Origin: Buchnera aphidicola (Kurisakia onigurumii)
Lineage (GTDB): Bacteria > Pseudomonadota > Gammaproteobacteria > Enterobacterales > Enterobacteriaceae
NCBI RefSeq assembly: GCF_039394605.1
Contig: NZ_CP135033.1
Span: forward strand, 186,001-250,000
Length of the DNA: 64,000 bases
Direction: 5' to 3'
The translations under genes were made by a program, and so were the position numbers. This document shows positions 19,676 to 29,806 of this stretch, piece after piece (positions within the stretch are counted from its first letter, which is position 1; each line of letters begins with the position of its first letter). The notes beneath the pieces were generated by a model that ran no database searches, had not been told where the DNA came from, and saw only the letters and a program-made list of their open reading frames with translations.

Positions 19676-20884
19676 TTATATAACATTACTTTTTTGAATT
19701 ATTTTTTTAAAGTAACTTACTACATCTTTAATATGTATTTCATGTTTTTGTTGTGTATATCGATTTTGTATTTCTAATATTTCATTTTTAGTGTTTTTTT
19801 CACTAATAATTATATTATAAGGTATACCGATTAGATCCATATTAGAAAAAATTACTCCAATTCTTTCATTTCTATCATTAAATAATGTAGGTATTTTTTC
19901 TTTTTTTAATGATAAATATATTTTTTTTGAAATTTTTTGTACTATAATGGAATTATATAATTGTATTGGTATGATCGAAACAATAAAAGGAGCTAATTCA
20001 ATAGGCCATATAATACCTTTTTCATCATGATTTTGTTCTATTATAGCAGAAATAATTCTAGTTACACCTATTCCGTAACATCCCATATTCAAAAATTTTT
20101 TCATTTTATCATTTGTATAAATATTAGCATTCATAGATTTAGAATATTTTTTTCCGATTTGAAAAATATGAGCAATTTCAATGTTATGAATGTTATTCTT
20201 ATATATTTTTTTTTGTAAATTTATATTATAATTTTTATTTTTTGTAGTAACAATAAATTCATGAGAAATATTTCCACCAATAATTCCAGAATTTGCTTGT
20301 TCAATTTTAAATTTTAAAGACATTCTAAAAAAAATTTTTTTATATGCTTTTTTTATTTTTTCATATGTTAATACTAAAGATTTTTTATCCATATGAAAAG
20401 AATAGGCATCTTTCATAATAAATTCTCTAGTTCTTATAGTTCCAAATTGTGGTCTAATTTCATCTCTAAATTTTGTTTGAATTTGATAAAATATTAAAGG
20501 TAATTCTTTATAGGATTTTATTTCGTTTTTTATTAAATCTGTTATTATTTCTTCATGAGTAGGGCCTAATATGAACAAGTTTTTATTTCGATCATATAAA
20601 GTAAATAGTTCTTTTCCATAATCATTAATTCTTTTGCTTTTTTTCCATAAATGACCTGTTTGTAAAATAGGTAAAATTACTTCTATTGCTGATATTCGAT
20701 CCATTTCTTCTCTAATTATTTTTTTAATTTTTTTTAAAATAATTACACCTGTAGGTAACCATGTGTATATTCCTGAAGATACTTGCCTGATTAAACCTGA
20801 TTTTAGCATTAAATAATGACTTATTAATTCAGGCTTGTTAGATACATTTTTCAATGTAGATAGTAAATATTTACTAGTACGCAT
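19676..20884 (-). CDS. proS: Prolyl-tRNA synthetase lacking the editing domain
   Basis: Class II synthetase that charges tRNA-Pro. At 402 residues it is about 170 shorter than the E. coli enzyme (572). The catalytic core is intact: motif 1 region SGIYTWLPTG, motif 2 TKFRDEIRPQFG near 138, GPTHEE near 108 and motif 3 MGCYGIGVTRIISA near 272, followed by the anticodon-binding domain. The YbaK-like insertion domain that hydrolyses Ala-tRNA-Pro, normally between SHEF and the GHIFQLG segment, is replaced by about 25 residues (around 20150-20250). The frame is continuous, so this is a clean deletion. AAGGA precedes the ATG. Confidence 0.95.
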   Translation of the reverse strand: MRTSKYLLSTLKNVSNKPELISHYLMLKSGLIRQVSSGIYTWLPTGVIILKKIKKIIREEMDRISAIEVILPILQTGHLWKKSKRINDYGKELFTLYDRNKNLFILGPTHEEIITDLIKNEIKSYKELPLIFYQIQTKFRDEIRPQFGTIRTREFIMKDAYSFHMDKKSLVLTYEKIKKAYKKIFFRMSLKFKIEQANSGIIGGNISHEFIVTTKNKNYNINLQKKIYKNNIHNIEIAHIFQIGKKYSKSMNANIYTNDKMKKFLNMGCYGIGVTRIISAIIEQNHDEKGIIWPIELAPFIVSIIPIQLYNSIIVQKISKKIYLSLKKEKIPTLFNDRNERIGVIFSNMDLIGIPYNIIISEKNTKNEILEIQNRYTQQKHEIHIKDVVSYFKKIIQKSNVI

Positions 20885-21183
20885 ATTTTCCTTAAAAAAA
20901 TAGATTATAAATGTAAGATATTTGTATTATTTTATAAATATCAGAAAATGAAATATTCATGTATATTAATTAAGAAAAATTGTATTGACAATTTTTTTAT
21001 TACTTAAAAATTAATTTTTATATAAAAAACAAATTATTTTTTTTATAATAACAAATTATTTTTTTTATAATAACAAATTATTTTTTTTATAATAACAAAT
21101 TATTTTTTTTATAATAACAAATATTTTTTTTATAATAACAAATTATTTTTTTTATAATAACAAATATTTTTATGAGGTGTTTT
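20885..21183. other. Divergent intergenic region between proS and flhB
   Basis: 299 bp containing the 22-bp tandem repeat array (separate entry). A perfect -35 hexamer TTGACA lies at 20985-20990 in the flhB direction. The correctly spaced position (about 21008) has only AAATTA, so the promoter is uncertain. Confidence 0.4.
21028..21171 (+). repeat. 22-bp tandem repeat, six full copies plus a partial
   Basis: Copies begin at 21028, 21050, 21072, 21094, 21116 and 21137, each starting AACAAATTAT and ending TTTATAAT. The fifth copy is 21 bp (one T lost), the others are identical 22-mers. A seventh, partial copy starts at 21159 and runs into the flhB ribosome binding site. The unit length of 22 is two helical turns, so the T-run and the TATAAT-like end recur on one face of the helix. 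There are no spacers, so it is not a CRISPR array. Confidence 0.97.
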
Positions 21184-22335
21184 ATGCCTATTGGATCTGA
21201 TGAAGATAAAACAGAAGAACCTACTTCCCATCGCATTAAAAAGTTTAAAAAAAAAGGAAATAATTATTATTCTCCAGAAGTAAATTATTTTTTTTTATTA
21301 TTTTTTTCATGTTTTACATTTTTTATTTTTCGAAAAACAATGTTTTTTTCTTTATTAGAATTATTAAAAAATAGTTTACAAATAAATTATTCGATTATAT
21401 TTAGTAATACGTTTTTTTTGAAAAAAATAATATTTGATATTAAAAAAATTTGTTTAATTTTTATTATTTTATTTTTAGAAATATTGTTCATTTCTTATAC
21501 TTTTCCATTATTATTTGGAGGGGGAAAAATACATTTTCGTTTTTTTAATTTTAGTTTAAAAAAATTAAATTTTATAAATGGTATAAAAAAAATGTTTTCT
21601 TTTGAATCTATTTTTGAACTACTAAAGATTATTCTTAAATCATATTTAATTTTAGGGATTTTTATATATTATTTTGTTTCTAAAAAACATGAATTATTTT
21701 TTTTATCAATCGAACGAGAAAATAATGTTTTTTTTCATGGTTTTAATATATTAGTGAATTTTATTTATATTGCAATATTATCTTATATCCCCGTAGTAAT
21801 GTTAGATTTTATATGGAAAAAAATTTCTTTTTTCAAAAAACTAAAAATGACACAACAAGAAATTAAAGAAGAATTAAAAGAAATAGAAGGAAATCCTAAT
21901 ACAAAAAGTAGAATATTACATAATATGAAATTATTATCTAGAAAAAGAAATACAATAGATATAATAAATAAATCAGATGTAGTAGTTACTAATCCTACTC
22001 ATTATGCAATTTCTATACAATACATTGCAAAAAAAATGAAATCTCCAAAAATTACAGCAAAAGGAATAGGTGTTTCTGCACTATATATTATTAAAATTGC
22101 TAAGAAAAATAATATTCCTATATTATATGCTCCAATTTTAGCGCGTTCATTATATTATAATTTTGCATTAAATCAATTTATATCACCTGATTTTTATTCA
22201 ATAATAGCTGAAATAATTACTTGGTCTTGGAACTTTAATAAATGGAAAAAAGAAGGAGGTAAAAAACCTATTATACCAAAAGATTTATCAGAAGTATTAA
22301 AATCAAATATAGAAAAAGGAAAAAGAAAATTATGA
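21184..22335 (+). CDS. flhB: Flagellar export apparatus switch protein FlhB
   Basis: Inner-membrane component of the flagellar type III export gate. The start chosen is the ATG at 21184, which follows GAGGTG by 4 bases and gives MPIGSDEDKTEEPTSHR, aligned with E. coli FlhB; an upstream in-frame ATG at 21172 overlaps that ribosome binding site. The 383 residues compare with 382. Four transmembrane stretches lie between about 30 and 210. The self-cleavage site NPTH is present in VVVTNPTHYAISIQY. It overlaps flhA by 4 bp. Buchnera keeps basal bodies without filaments, probably as a secretion device. Confidence 0.96.
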   Translation: MPIGSDEDKTEEPTSHRIKKFKKKGNNYYSPEVNYFFLLFFSCFTFFIFRKTMFFSLLELLKNSLQINYSIIFSNTFFLKKIIFDIKKICLIFIILFLEILFISYTFPLLFGGGKIHFRFFNFSLKKLNFINGIKKMFSFESIFELLKIILKSYLILGIFIYYFVSKKHELFFLSIERENNVFFHGFNILVNFIYIAILSYIPVVMLDFIWKKISFFKKLKMTQQEIKEELKEIEGNPNTKSRILHNMKLLSRKRNTIDIINKSDVVVTNPTHYAISIQYIAKKMKSPKITAKGIGVSALYIIKIAKKNNIPILYAPILARSLYYNFALNQFISPDFYSIIAEIITWSWNFNKWKKEGGKKPIIPKDLSEVLKSNIEKGKRKL

Positions 22336-24437
22336 ATAATTTTTTTTATTTTTTTAAAAAAATTAATTTATTAAAAAATTTTAGATCACAAGTATTAGTT
22401 GTTCCATTGTTATTAATTATTATTTTATCAATGATGATTTTACCTCTTCCTACCTTTTTATTAGATTTATTTTTTACATTTAATATATCTCTTTCATTAT
22501 TAATTCTACTTGTATCATTATTTAATAAATATACTTTAGATTTTTCTTCATTTCCGACAATATTACTTTTTTCTACACTGTTGAGATTATCATTAAATAT
22601 TGCTTCTACACGTATTATTCTTTTACATGGTCATACTGGTATAGCATCTGCAGGGCATGTAATAGAATCGTTCGGTAATTTTTTAGTCGGAGGTAATTTT
22701 TTTATTGGAATAGTAGTATTTATTATATTAATAATTATTAATTTTATAGTAATTACAAAGGGAGCGGGTAGAATTGCAGAAGTAGGAGCTAGATTTGCTT
22801 TAGATGGAATGCCAGGAAAACAAATGGCTATCGATGCGGATCTTAATGCTGGATTAATTGGAGAAACAGAAGCAAAAAAAAGACGTATGGAAATTACAAG
22901 AGAAGCTGAATTTTATGGTTCAATGGATGGAGCAAGCAAGTTTGTAAGAGGAGATGCAATTGCTGGAATTTTAATTATGTTTGTTAATGTTATTGGTGGT
23001 TTATTTATTGGAATATTGCAACATAATTTAATAATAAATAAAGCATTAGAATCTTATACTATTTTAACTATAGGAGATGGTTTAGTAGCTCAAATTCCAG
23101 CATTAATTATATCAACAGCTGTAGGAGTTATTGTGACTAGAGTTAAAGGTGATGAAAATGTTGGAGATCAAATGATTAAACAACTATTTTTTAAACCTGT
23201 TGTAATTGTTTTAAGCGGTTGTCTTTTATTTATATTAGGAATTGTTCCTGGAATGCCAAATTTAATATTTTTATTGTTTTCGTTGAGTTTATTTTTTTTA
23301 TCATGGTTTATATATAATAAAAATATTTTTTTACATGATGATAAAGTATATGATGAATATAAAAAAAATAAAGAATATTTAGATTTATCATGGAAAGATG
23401 TACAGATAGAAGATACAATTAGAATTGAATTTGGAAAAAATTTAACTCCCATTCTTGAAAAAAAAATTGATTCTCTTGATTTATTAAATAGAATAAAAAA
23501 TGTAAGAAAAAAATGTGCTGATGATTTTGGTTTCTTACCTCCTGCTATTGTTCTTTCAAACAATTTTAAATTATCAAAAAATGTATATCGTATTTGCATT
23601 AAAGGAATCTCAATATCTGAAGGGGAAATATTTTTAGATAAAGTTATGGCTCTTGATTCTGGACATGTTACTGATACATTAGAAGGTAAAAGAGTAAAAG
23701 AACCAACATTTGGTATGCAAGCAATTTGGATAAATAAAAATTTTCAAAAACGTGCAGAAGAATTAAGATATATTATTATTACTCCTTCTGTAGTAATAGC
23801 AACTCATTTAAATTTTGTAATTCAAAATTATTTACATGAATTATTTGGTCGTTATGAAGTAAATAAATTATTGGATCGTGTAAATCAAGAATTACCTAAT
23901 TTTTCTGACGATTTAATACCAAGTATTATGACATTAACTACTTTTCATAAAATATTAAAAAATTTATTATTAGAAAATGTATCTATAAAAGATATACGTA
24001 CTATTATAGAAACACTAATTGAATATGCTCCTGGAATAAAAGATATAAATGAATTAACTAGTATGATTCGAATTACATTAGGAAAATCGATAGTACAAAA
24101 TATATTTCAAGGAAAAAAATCCATTAATGTGATTGGAATTAATTCTGATATAGAAAATATATTATCGAATTCTATTAAAAATAAAGAAAAATCTATTAAT
24201 CAAACAGATTCTCTGGAACCAGAATTTTTACACAATTTTTTTAATCAGGTAAAAAAAGCAATTATTGCTCAAGATAAATTAGGAGATCCAATTGTTTTAC
24301 TTGTGCCTCATGTTTTAAGAGAATTTTTAGTTAGAATATTGAAACCAAAATTTTCTAATATAATTGTATTATCTGATGTTGAAATTCGTGATTCTAGAAA
24401 AATTTTTATAAAAAATATTATAGGGAATATGGAATAA
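22332..24437 (+). CDS. flhA: Flagellar export gate protein FlhA
   Basis: Large inner-membrane ring component of the flagellar type III export gate. The 701 residues compare with 692 in E. coli. The N-terminal half has about eight transmembrane segments. The FHIPEP-type region includes KGAGRIAEVGARFALDGMPG and QMAIDADLNAGLIGE near 150-185, with the conserved Asp of the proton path. GDGLVAQIPALIISTAVGV follows near 245, and a soluble chaperone/substrate-docking domain makes up the C-terminal half. The ATGA overlap with flhB shows translational coupling. Confidence 0.97.
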   Translation: MNNFFYFFKKINLLKNFRSQVLVVPLLLIIILSMMILPLPTFLLDLFFTFNISLSLLILLVSLFNKYTLDFSSFPTILLFSTLLRLSLNIASTRIILLHGHTGIASAGHVIESFGNFLVGGNFFIGIVVFIILIIINFIVITKGAGRIAEVGARFALDGMPGKQMAIDADLNAGLIGETEAKKRRMEITREAEFYGSMDGASKFVRGDAIAGILIMFVNVIGGLFIGILQHNLIINKALESYTILTIGDGLVAQIPALIISTAVGVIVTRVKGDENVGDQMIKQLFFKPVVIVLSGCLLFILGIVPGMPNLIFLLFSLSLFFLSWFIYNKNIFLHDDKVYDEYKKNKEYLDLSWKDVQIEDTIRIEFGKNLTPILEKKIDSLDLLNRIKNVRKKCADDFGFLPPAIVLSNNFKLSKNVYRICIKGISISEGEIFLDKVMALDSGHVTDTLEGKRVKEPTFGMQAIWINKNFQKRAEELRYIIITPSVVIATHLNFVIQNYLHELFGRYEVNKLLDRVNQELPNFSDDLIPSIMTLTTFHKILKNLLLENVSIKDIRTIIETLIEYAPGIKDINELTSMIRITLGKSIVQNIFQGKKSINVIGINSDIENILSNSIKNKEKSINQTDSLEPEFLHNFFNQVKKAIIAQDKLGDPIVLLVPHVLREFLVRILKPKFSNIIVLSDVEIRDSRKIFIKNIIGNME

Positions 24438-24493
24438 CAACGTATTTTAAATATCACATAAGACATTTATATTTTAATATTTTATAGTGATAT

Positions 24494-26227
24494 TTACATA
24501 AAATTTATAGTAGGAATTCCTAATATTTTTAATCCTATTTTTAATATTGTTGATGTTAAAAAACATAATTTAATTCTACTATATTTAATTTTTTTATTTG
24601 AATTTTTTAAAATAGGACACTGTTCATAAAATATAGAAAAATGTACTGAAAGATTATATAAATATAAGCACAGTAAATGCATATAACCTTTTTTAAAAGA
24701 TTCATCAATAATTTCTTCAAATTGTAAAATTTTGAGAGATAATTCAGTTTCATATTTTTCTAAAAGAATAATAGGATATTTTATTTTTTTTATATCGTAA
24801 GATATTTTATTAAATATAGATGTAATTCTTGTAAAAGTATATTGCATGTATGGAGCTGTATTTCCTTCAAATGTAAGCATAGTTTTCCAATCAAAAATAT
24901 AATTTGTAATTCTATTTTTTGATAAATCGGAATATTTTATAGATCCAATTCCTATTTTTTTAGATATAGAGATAATTTCTTTTGGTTTTAAATTTGAATT
25001 TTTTGTTTTTGTAATAGAATAAGCTCTTTTTTCTGCTTCTTTGATTAAATGTATTAATTTAATATTGTTACCGTCTCTAGTTTTAAATGGTTTATTATTT
25101 TTTGATAAAACCATTCCAAATGTATGATGTTCTATAATAGTATTATTAGGTATATAACCAGCCATTTTTGCTATTAATATTATTTGTTGTAAATATTGTG
25201 ATTGTCTGCTATCTGTATAATATATTATTCTATTTGCATTTAATATACTACATCGATATTTTAAACATGCAATATCTATAGTTGAGTATAAAAAACTAGA
25301 ATCTTTTTTTTGAATAATTATACCCATAGGTTTGCCTATTCTATTTTTAAATTTTTTTAAAATAACTACTACAGAACCATCTATTTTTTTAGCTATTTTT
25401 TTTTTTAATAAATCTTCAATAATTTCTGGTAACATATGATGATATGCACTTTCTCCTTTAATATGTTTGTTTTTCAAAGAAATATTTAATTTTTTATATA
25501 TAACATTATTTTTTTTGATTGAATAACTAACTATTTTTTTCCAAATTTTTTTACAATTAATATTATTTTTATTTAATTTTAAATTGTATTTTTGAGATAA
25601 ATTAGCAAATTTTTTATCATTATCAAATTTTTTTTTAGCAATTATATAATGTTTTTCTATATTTTTTAAATTTTTTGTAAGATTACTTAAATTGATTTTT
25701 TTTTCTTTATAAAATGCAAGAATTATACCAAAATTAGTACCCCAATCTCCTATGTGATTAACTTTAATAACTTTATGACCTAAAAATGAAGCAAGTTTAG
25801 CAAAAGAATCTCCTAGTACTGTTGATCTTAAATGTCCTATATGCATTTCTTTTGCGATATTAGGAGAAGAGTAATCGATTACTATAGTTTCTTTTTTTTT
25901 TTTTTTTATGTGTAAATTATTTTTTTTTAAAATTATATTCAGTTTTTCAGATATCCATTCTGGATTAATAATAAAGTTTATAAAACCAGGTTTGGTATAA
26001 AATACTTTTTTGAATATTTTTTTTGATTTAATTAAATTAATTATTTTATTAGATAATTTTTTTGGATCTTTTTTTTCTATTTTAGAAATTTTTATTATTC
26101 CATTAGCTTGATATTGTCCTCTGTATTCTGTATTAGTTCTGGATATGATAGGATCATATTTTTTATTAATTCCTATTTTTTCAAATGATTGTATTATAGT
26201 TTTATATAATATTTTTTTTATATTCAT
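24494..26227 (-). CDS. argS: Arginyl-tRNA synthetase
   Basis: Class I synthetase. The 577 residues match E. coli (577). The N-terminal Add-1 domain is followed by SSPNIAKEMHIGHLRST with the HIGH signature near residue 130, the catalytic core (HIGDWGTNFG), and a C-terminal helical anticodon-binding domain ending GLKILGIPTINFM. Just before the HIGH region the coding strand carries a run of 16 A (25892-25907) that encodes five Lys. The frame is intact across it, but such runs are slippery for polymerases. It is divergent from the 16S unit. Confidence 0.96.
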   Translation of the reverse strand: MNIKKILYKTIIQSFEKIGINKKYDPIISRTNTEYRGQYQANGIIKISKIEKKDPKKLSNKIINLIKSKKIFKKVFYTKPGFINFIINPEWISEKLNIILKKNNLHIKKKKKETIVIDYSSPNIAKEMHIGHLRSTVLGDSFAKLASFLGHKVIKVNHIGDWGTNFGIILAFYKEKKINLSNLTKNLKNIEKHYIIAKKKFDNDKKFANLSQKYNLKLNKNNINCKKIWKKIVSYSIKKNNVIYKKLNISLKNKHIKGESAYHHMLPEIIEDLLKKKIAKKIDGSVVVILKKFKNRIGKPMGIIIQKKDSSFLYSTIDIACLKYRCSILNANRIIYYTDSRQSQYLQQIILIAKMAGYIPNNTIIEHHTFGMVLSKNNKPFKTRDGNNIKLIHLIKEAEKRAYSITKTKNSNLKPKEIISISKKIGIGSIKYSDLSKNRITNYIFDWKTMLTFEGNTAPYMQYTFTRITSIFNKISYDIKKIKYPIILLEKYETELSLKILQFEEIIDESFKKGYMHLLCLYLYNLSVHFSIFYEQCPILKNSNKKIKYSRIKLCFLTSTILKIGLKILGIPTINFM

Positions 26228-26466
26228 AATAATGTTTAATTTTTAAAAAATTTTCCTGTTATTTATGAAATTTATTTTTTTAAAAGTAATATTTTAAATT
26301 AAAAATTTTTGTTGAATAAAATTAATTGATTTTTTTTTTAAAATATGATTAATTGTTAATAACAATTATATTATACTGTTAATATATATAAAATAAATAA
26401 TTTTAATATAAATAAATTTCATATTGTTTTTATTTTAAAAAATATTTTTCAAAATAAATAAAAAGA

Positions 26467-26495
26467 TTGACAAACATAAAAAATCAATGTAATGT
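26467..26495 (+). promoter_or_regulatory. rRNA promoter (sigma70 type)
   Basis: A perfect -35 TTGACA (26467-26472), a 17-bp spacer and TAATGT as -10 (26490-26495). It lies about 135 bp upstream of the mature 16S 5' end. This is the clearest promoter in the window, and its position ahead of boxA and the leader stem fits an rrn operon promoter. Confidence 0.75.
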
Positions 26496-26514
26496 GTATT
26501 TAGTTAAGTAATAT

Positions 26515-26526
26515 TGTTCTTTAAAA
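26515..26526 (+). promoter_or_regulatory. boxA antitermination element
   Basis: TGTTCTTTAAAA closely matches the enterobacterial rrn boxA (TGCTCTTTAACA). It lies about 20 bp after the promoter's -10, in the leader RNA. In E. coli boxA RNA recruits NusB-S10 and SuhB to give antitermination on rRNA; suhB is in this window (58558-59373). Confidence 0.65.
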
Positions 26527-26529
26527 AAA

Positions 26530-26562
26530 AATTAGAAAATTTTTGTGGGTACACTTTAACTT
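26530..26562 (+). other. 5' half of the 16S precursor processing stem
   Basis: This leader segment (core GTGGGTACACTTTAACTT) is complementary to 28253-28284 behind the 16S gene. Counting by eye gives about 31 base pairs with one bulged A (26558), one T-T mismatch and two G-U pairs. Such stalks loop out 16S rRNA and are cut by RNase III, whose gene rnc is at 34170-34850. Confidence 0.75.
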
Positions 26563-26629
26563 AAATTTTTAATTAAAGTTAAAAATACGAGTTTAATATA
26601 AAATTTATTTTTATATTTAAAAAAGTTTT

Positions 26630-28221
<1,592 letters not shown>

Positions 28222-28252
28222 AATTTTAAGCACTTTATTTAAAAAATAAAAT

Positions 28253-28284
28253 AAGTAAAGTGTGCCCACATAAATTTTCTGATT
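28253..28284 (+). other. 3' half of the 16S precursor processing stem
   Basis: Trailer segment with core AAGTAAAGTGTGCCCAC, complementary to 26530-26562 in the leader. It lies 32 bases after the mature 16S 3' end and 14 bases before tRNA-Ile, the layout of an RNase III processing stalk. Confidence 0.75.
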
Positions 28285-28298
28285 GAATACCTTTCAAT

Positions 28299-28373
28299 AG
28301 GCTTGTAGCTCAGTTTGGTTAGAGCACACCCCTGATAAGGGTGAGGTCGGTGGTTCAAGTCCACTCAGGCCTA
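28299..28373 (+). tRNA. trnI: tRNA-Ile (GAU)
   Basis: Cloverleaf with acceptor AGGCTTG pairing CAGGCCT and discriminator A. The anticodon loop CTGATAA reads GAT, and the T-arm is GGTTCAAGTCC. The sequence is nearly identical to E. coli tRNA-Ile(GAU) in the rrn spacer, with one extra base in the D-loop (CAGTTTGGTTAGAGC). CCA is not encoded. It is cotranscribed with 16S. Confidence 0.97.
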
Positions 28374-28406
28374 ATAATAAAATTTACTCTGATCAAAAAA
28401 GTATAA

Positions 28407-28479
28407 GGGGCTATAGCTCAGTCGGGAGAGCGCCTGCTTTGCACGCAGGAGGTCAGCGGTTCGATCCCGCTTAGCTCCA
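28407..28479 (+). tRNA. trnA: tRNA-Ala (UGC)
   Basis: Acceptor GGGGCTA pairs TAGCTCC, with the G3-U70 wobble that identifies alanine tRNAs. The anticodon loop TTTGCAC reads TGC, the T-arm is GGTTCGATCC and the discriminator is A. CCA is not encoded. It is the last gene of the 16S transcript: a convergent protein gene (gloB) ends only 6 bp away, so no 23S/5S follows. Confidence 0.97.
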
Positions 28480-28484
28480 AAAAT

Positions 28485-29245
28485 TTATATTAATTTTGTA
28501 TTATTTTTTAAATTCCTTATATAATAAAATAAATCCCACGGATAAAAAAATTCATTTTTAAAAAATATTTTTTTTTGAAATTTAACGTTATTACACAATA
28601 AAAAAATATTTATTTTTTTTTCTATTTTTAGTCTTGTCGGAGGAAGAATTTTTTTTTTTGTTAAGTATTTTTTTACAAAAATAAAATAATTTTTAAAAAA
28701 AATATTTTTTAAAAATTTTTTCGAAAAATTTAAATTTGAAATAGTATATTCATGACCTGAACAAATTAAAGTATTATTAGGCAACAAACATATTTTTTGT
28801 ATAGAATTATACATTAAAAAATATTCTTCATTATATAATTTTCCACATCCTCCAGAAAATACTGTATCTCCACAAAACAAATAAGGTTTTATATAATACG
28901 AAATGTGTTTTAAAGTATGTCCAGGTGTATGCAAAATTTTAATTTTTTTATTTATAACAAATATTTTATTTGTTTTTTCTTTTATTTGATGTATTTTTAA
29001 TGAATTGATTTTTTCTGAACTAAATATTTTTATATTAGGATAAATATTTTTTATTTTACTAGCTCCATTAATATGATCTATATGAGAATGAGTTAATAAA
29101 ATAGCTTTAGGTATTAAAAAATTTTTTTTTATTTCTTTAATAACTTCTTTATATGAACCAGGATCTACAATAAAGCAATTTTTTTTTTATTGTATAGTAT
29201 CCAACAATAATTATCTTTTAAAATTAATATTTGTTTTAGAATCAT
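28485..29245 (-). CDS. gloB: Hydroxyacylglutathione hydrolase (glyoxalase II), frameshifted at a poly(A) tract
   Basis: Metallo-beta-lactamase-fold enzyme that hydrolyses S-lactoylglutathione in methylglyoxal detoxification. The ATG at 29245 opens MILKQILILKDNYCWILYNKKK, but the frame then ends in TAG after a run of ten A (29179-29188). Adding one A continues it as NCFIVDPG and on to the stop at 28485, for about 253 residues (E. coli 251). All metal ligands are kept: THSHIDH, HTPGHT, CGDTVF and GHEYT. An intact frame (28485-28934) covers only the C-terminal 149 residues. It may be a recent pseudogene, a slippage-rescued gene or a sequencing error; conserved ligands argue against old decay. 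Confidence 0.85.
29179..29188 (-). other. A10 frameshift site in gloB
   Basis: Ten consecutive A on the coding strand, exactly where the N-terminal and C-terminal gloB frames meet. Eleven A would restore one continuous frame. Confidence 0.85.
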
Positions 29246-29256
29246 TTTCCGCCTTA

Positions 29257-29748
29257 TTAAAAATTTTGTATAATTATTTTATTGTTTTTAAAGTATCCAA
29301 TATCAATAGATTTAGGATTCATTGCATGTTTTTTTGCTAATTTATCGCAATATTCATTTTCTTTAATATTAGAATGTCCTTTTATCCACTTCCATTTTAT
29401 TTTATGTAGTTGTAAAATTTTTTCTAATCTTTTCCATAAATCAATATTTTTTATTTTTTTATTTTTAGAATTATTCCATGAATTTAACTTCCATTTTTTT
29501 ATCCAAATAGTAATTCCTAACTTTACATATTTACTGTCTGTTACCAATGTAACATCACAGAATTCTGTTAAAGTTTCCAATCCTATAATTGCAGCTAATA
29601 ATTCCATTCTATTATTAGTTGTTAAATAAAAACCGGAACAAATTTTTTTTTCAATTTTTTTATATTGTATTAAAGCACAATACCCTCCCGGACCTGGATT
29701 TCCTAGGCATGAACCATCTGTGAAAATTTTTACTTTTTTAATTGACAT
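29257..29748 (-). CDS. rnhA: Ribonuclease HI
   Basis: Cleaves RNA in RNA-DNA hybrids. The 163 residues compare with 155 in E. coli. Catalytic residues are visible: Asp in IFTDGSCLGNPGPGG (residue 11), Glu in NNRMELLAAI near 49, Asp in LVTDSKYV near 71 and Asp in NEYCDKLAKK near 135. The His of the KGHSN loop is present. It is divergent from dnaQ, the same arrangement as in E. coli; gloB follows 11 bp downstream, also as in E. coli (gloB-rnhA-dnaQ region). Confidence 0.97.
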   Translation of the reverse strand: MSIKKVKIFTDGSCLGNPGPGGYCALIQYKKIEKKICSGFYLTTNNRMELLAAIIGLETLTEFCDVTLVTDSKYVKLGITIWIKKWKLNSWNNSKNKKIKNIDLWKRLEKILQLHKIKWKWIKGHSNIKENEYCDKLAKKHAMNPKSIDIGYFKNNKIIIQNF

Positions 29749-29806
29749 ATTTTATATTATTGTTATTTTGAATAGTAAAATTATTTAAAAAATTTTTAGG
29801 ATAAAA

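Larger units (their letters stand above)
26228..26629. other. Intergenic region between argS and the 16S rRNA gene
   Basis: 402 bp holding the rRNA promoter, boxA and leader stem (separate entries). At 26351-26367 there is a palindrome with 8-bp arms around AATTGTTA and TAACAATT. Its 13-bp core TTGTTAATAACAA also occurs at 47316-47328. The rest is A+T-rich with no other structure I could support. Confidence 0.6.

Noticed and set aside
21028..21171. Regular repeats that might be a CRISPR array
   Set aside because: The 22-bp units abut each other without spacers and no cas genes are in the window; it is a simple tandem repeat.
23168..23599. Minus-strand open frame of 143 codons
   Set aside because: Antisense to flhA; no motif and a composition mirrored from the real gene.
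28485..28934. Short independent hydrolase of 149 residues
   Set aside because: It is the C-terminal part of glyoxalase II; the N-terminal metal-binding part is directly upstream in another frame.
29282..29629. Plus-strand open frame of 115 codons
   Set aside because: Antisense to rnhA, whose catalytic motifs are all present on the other strand.
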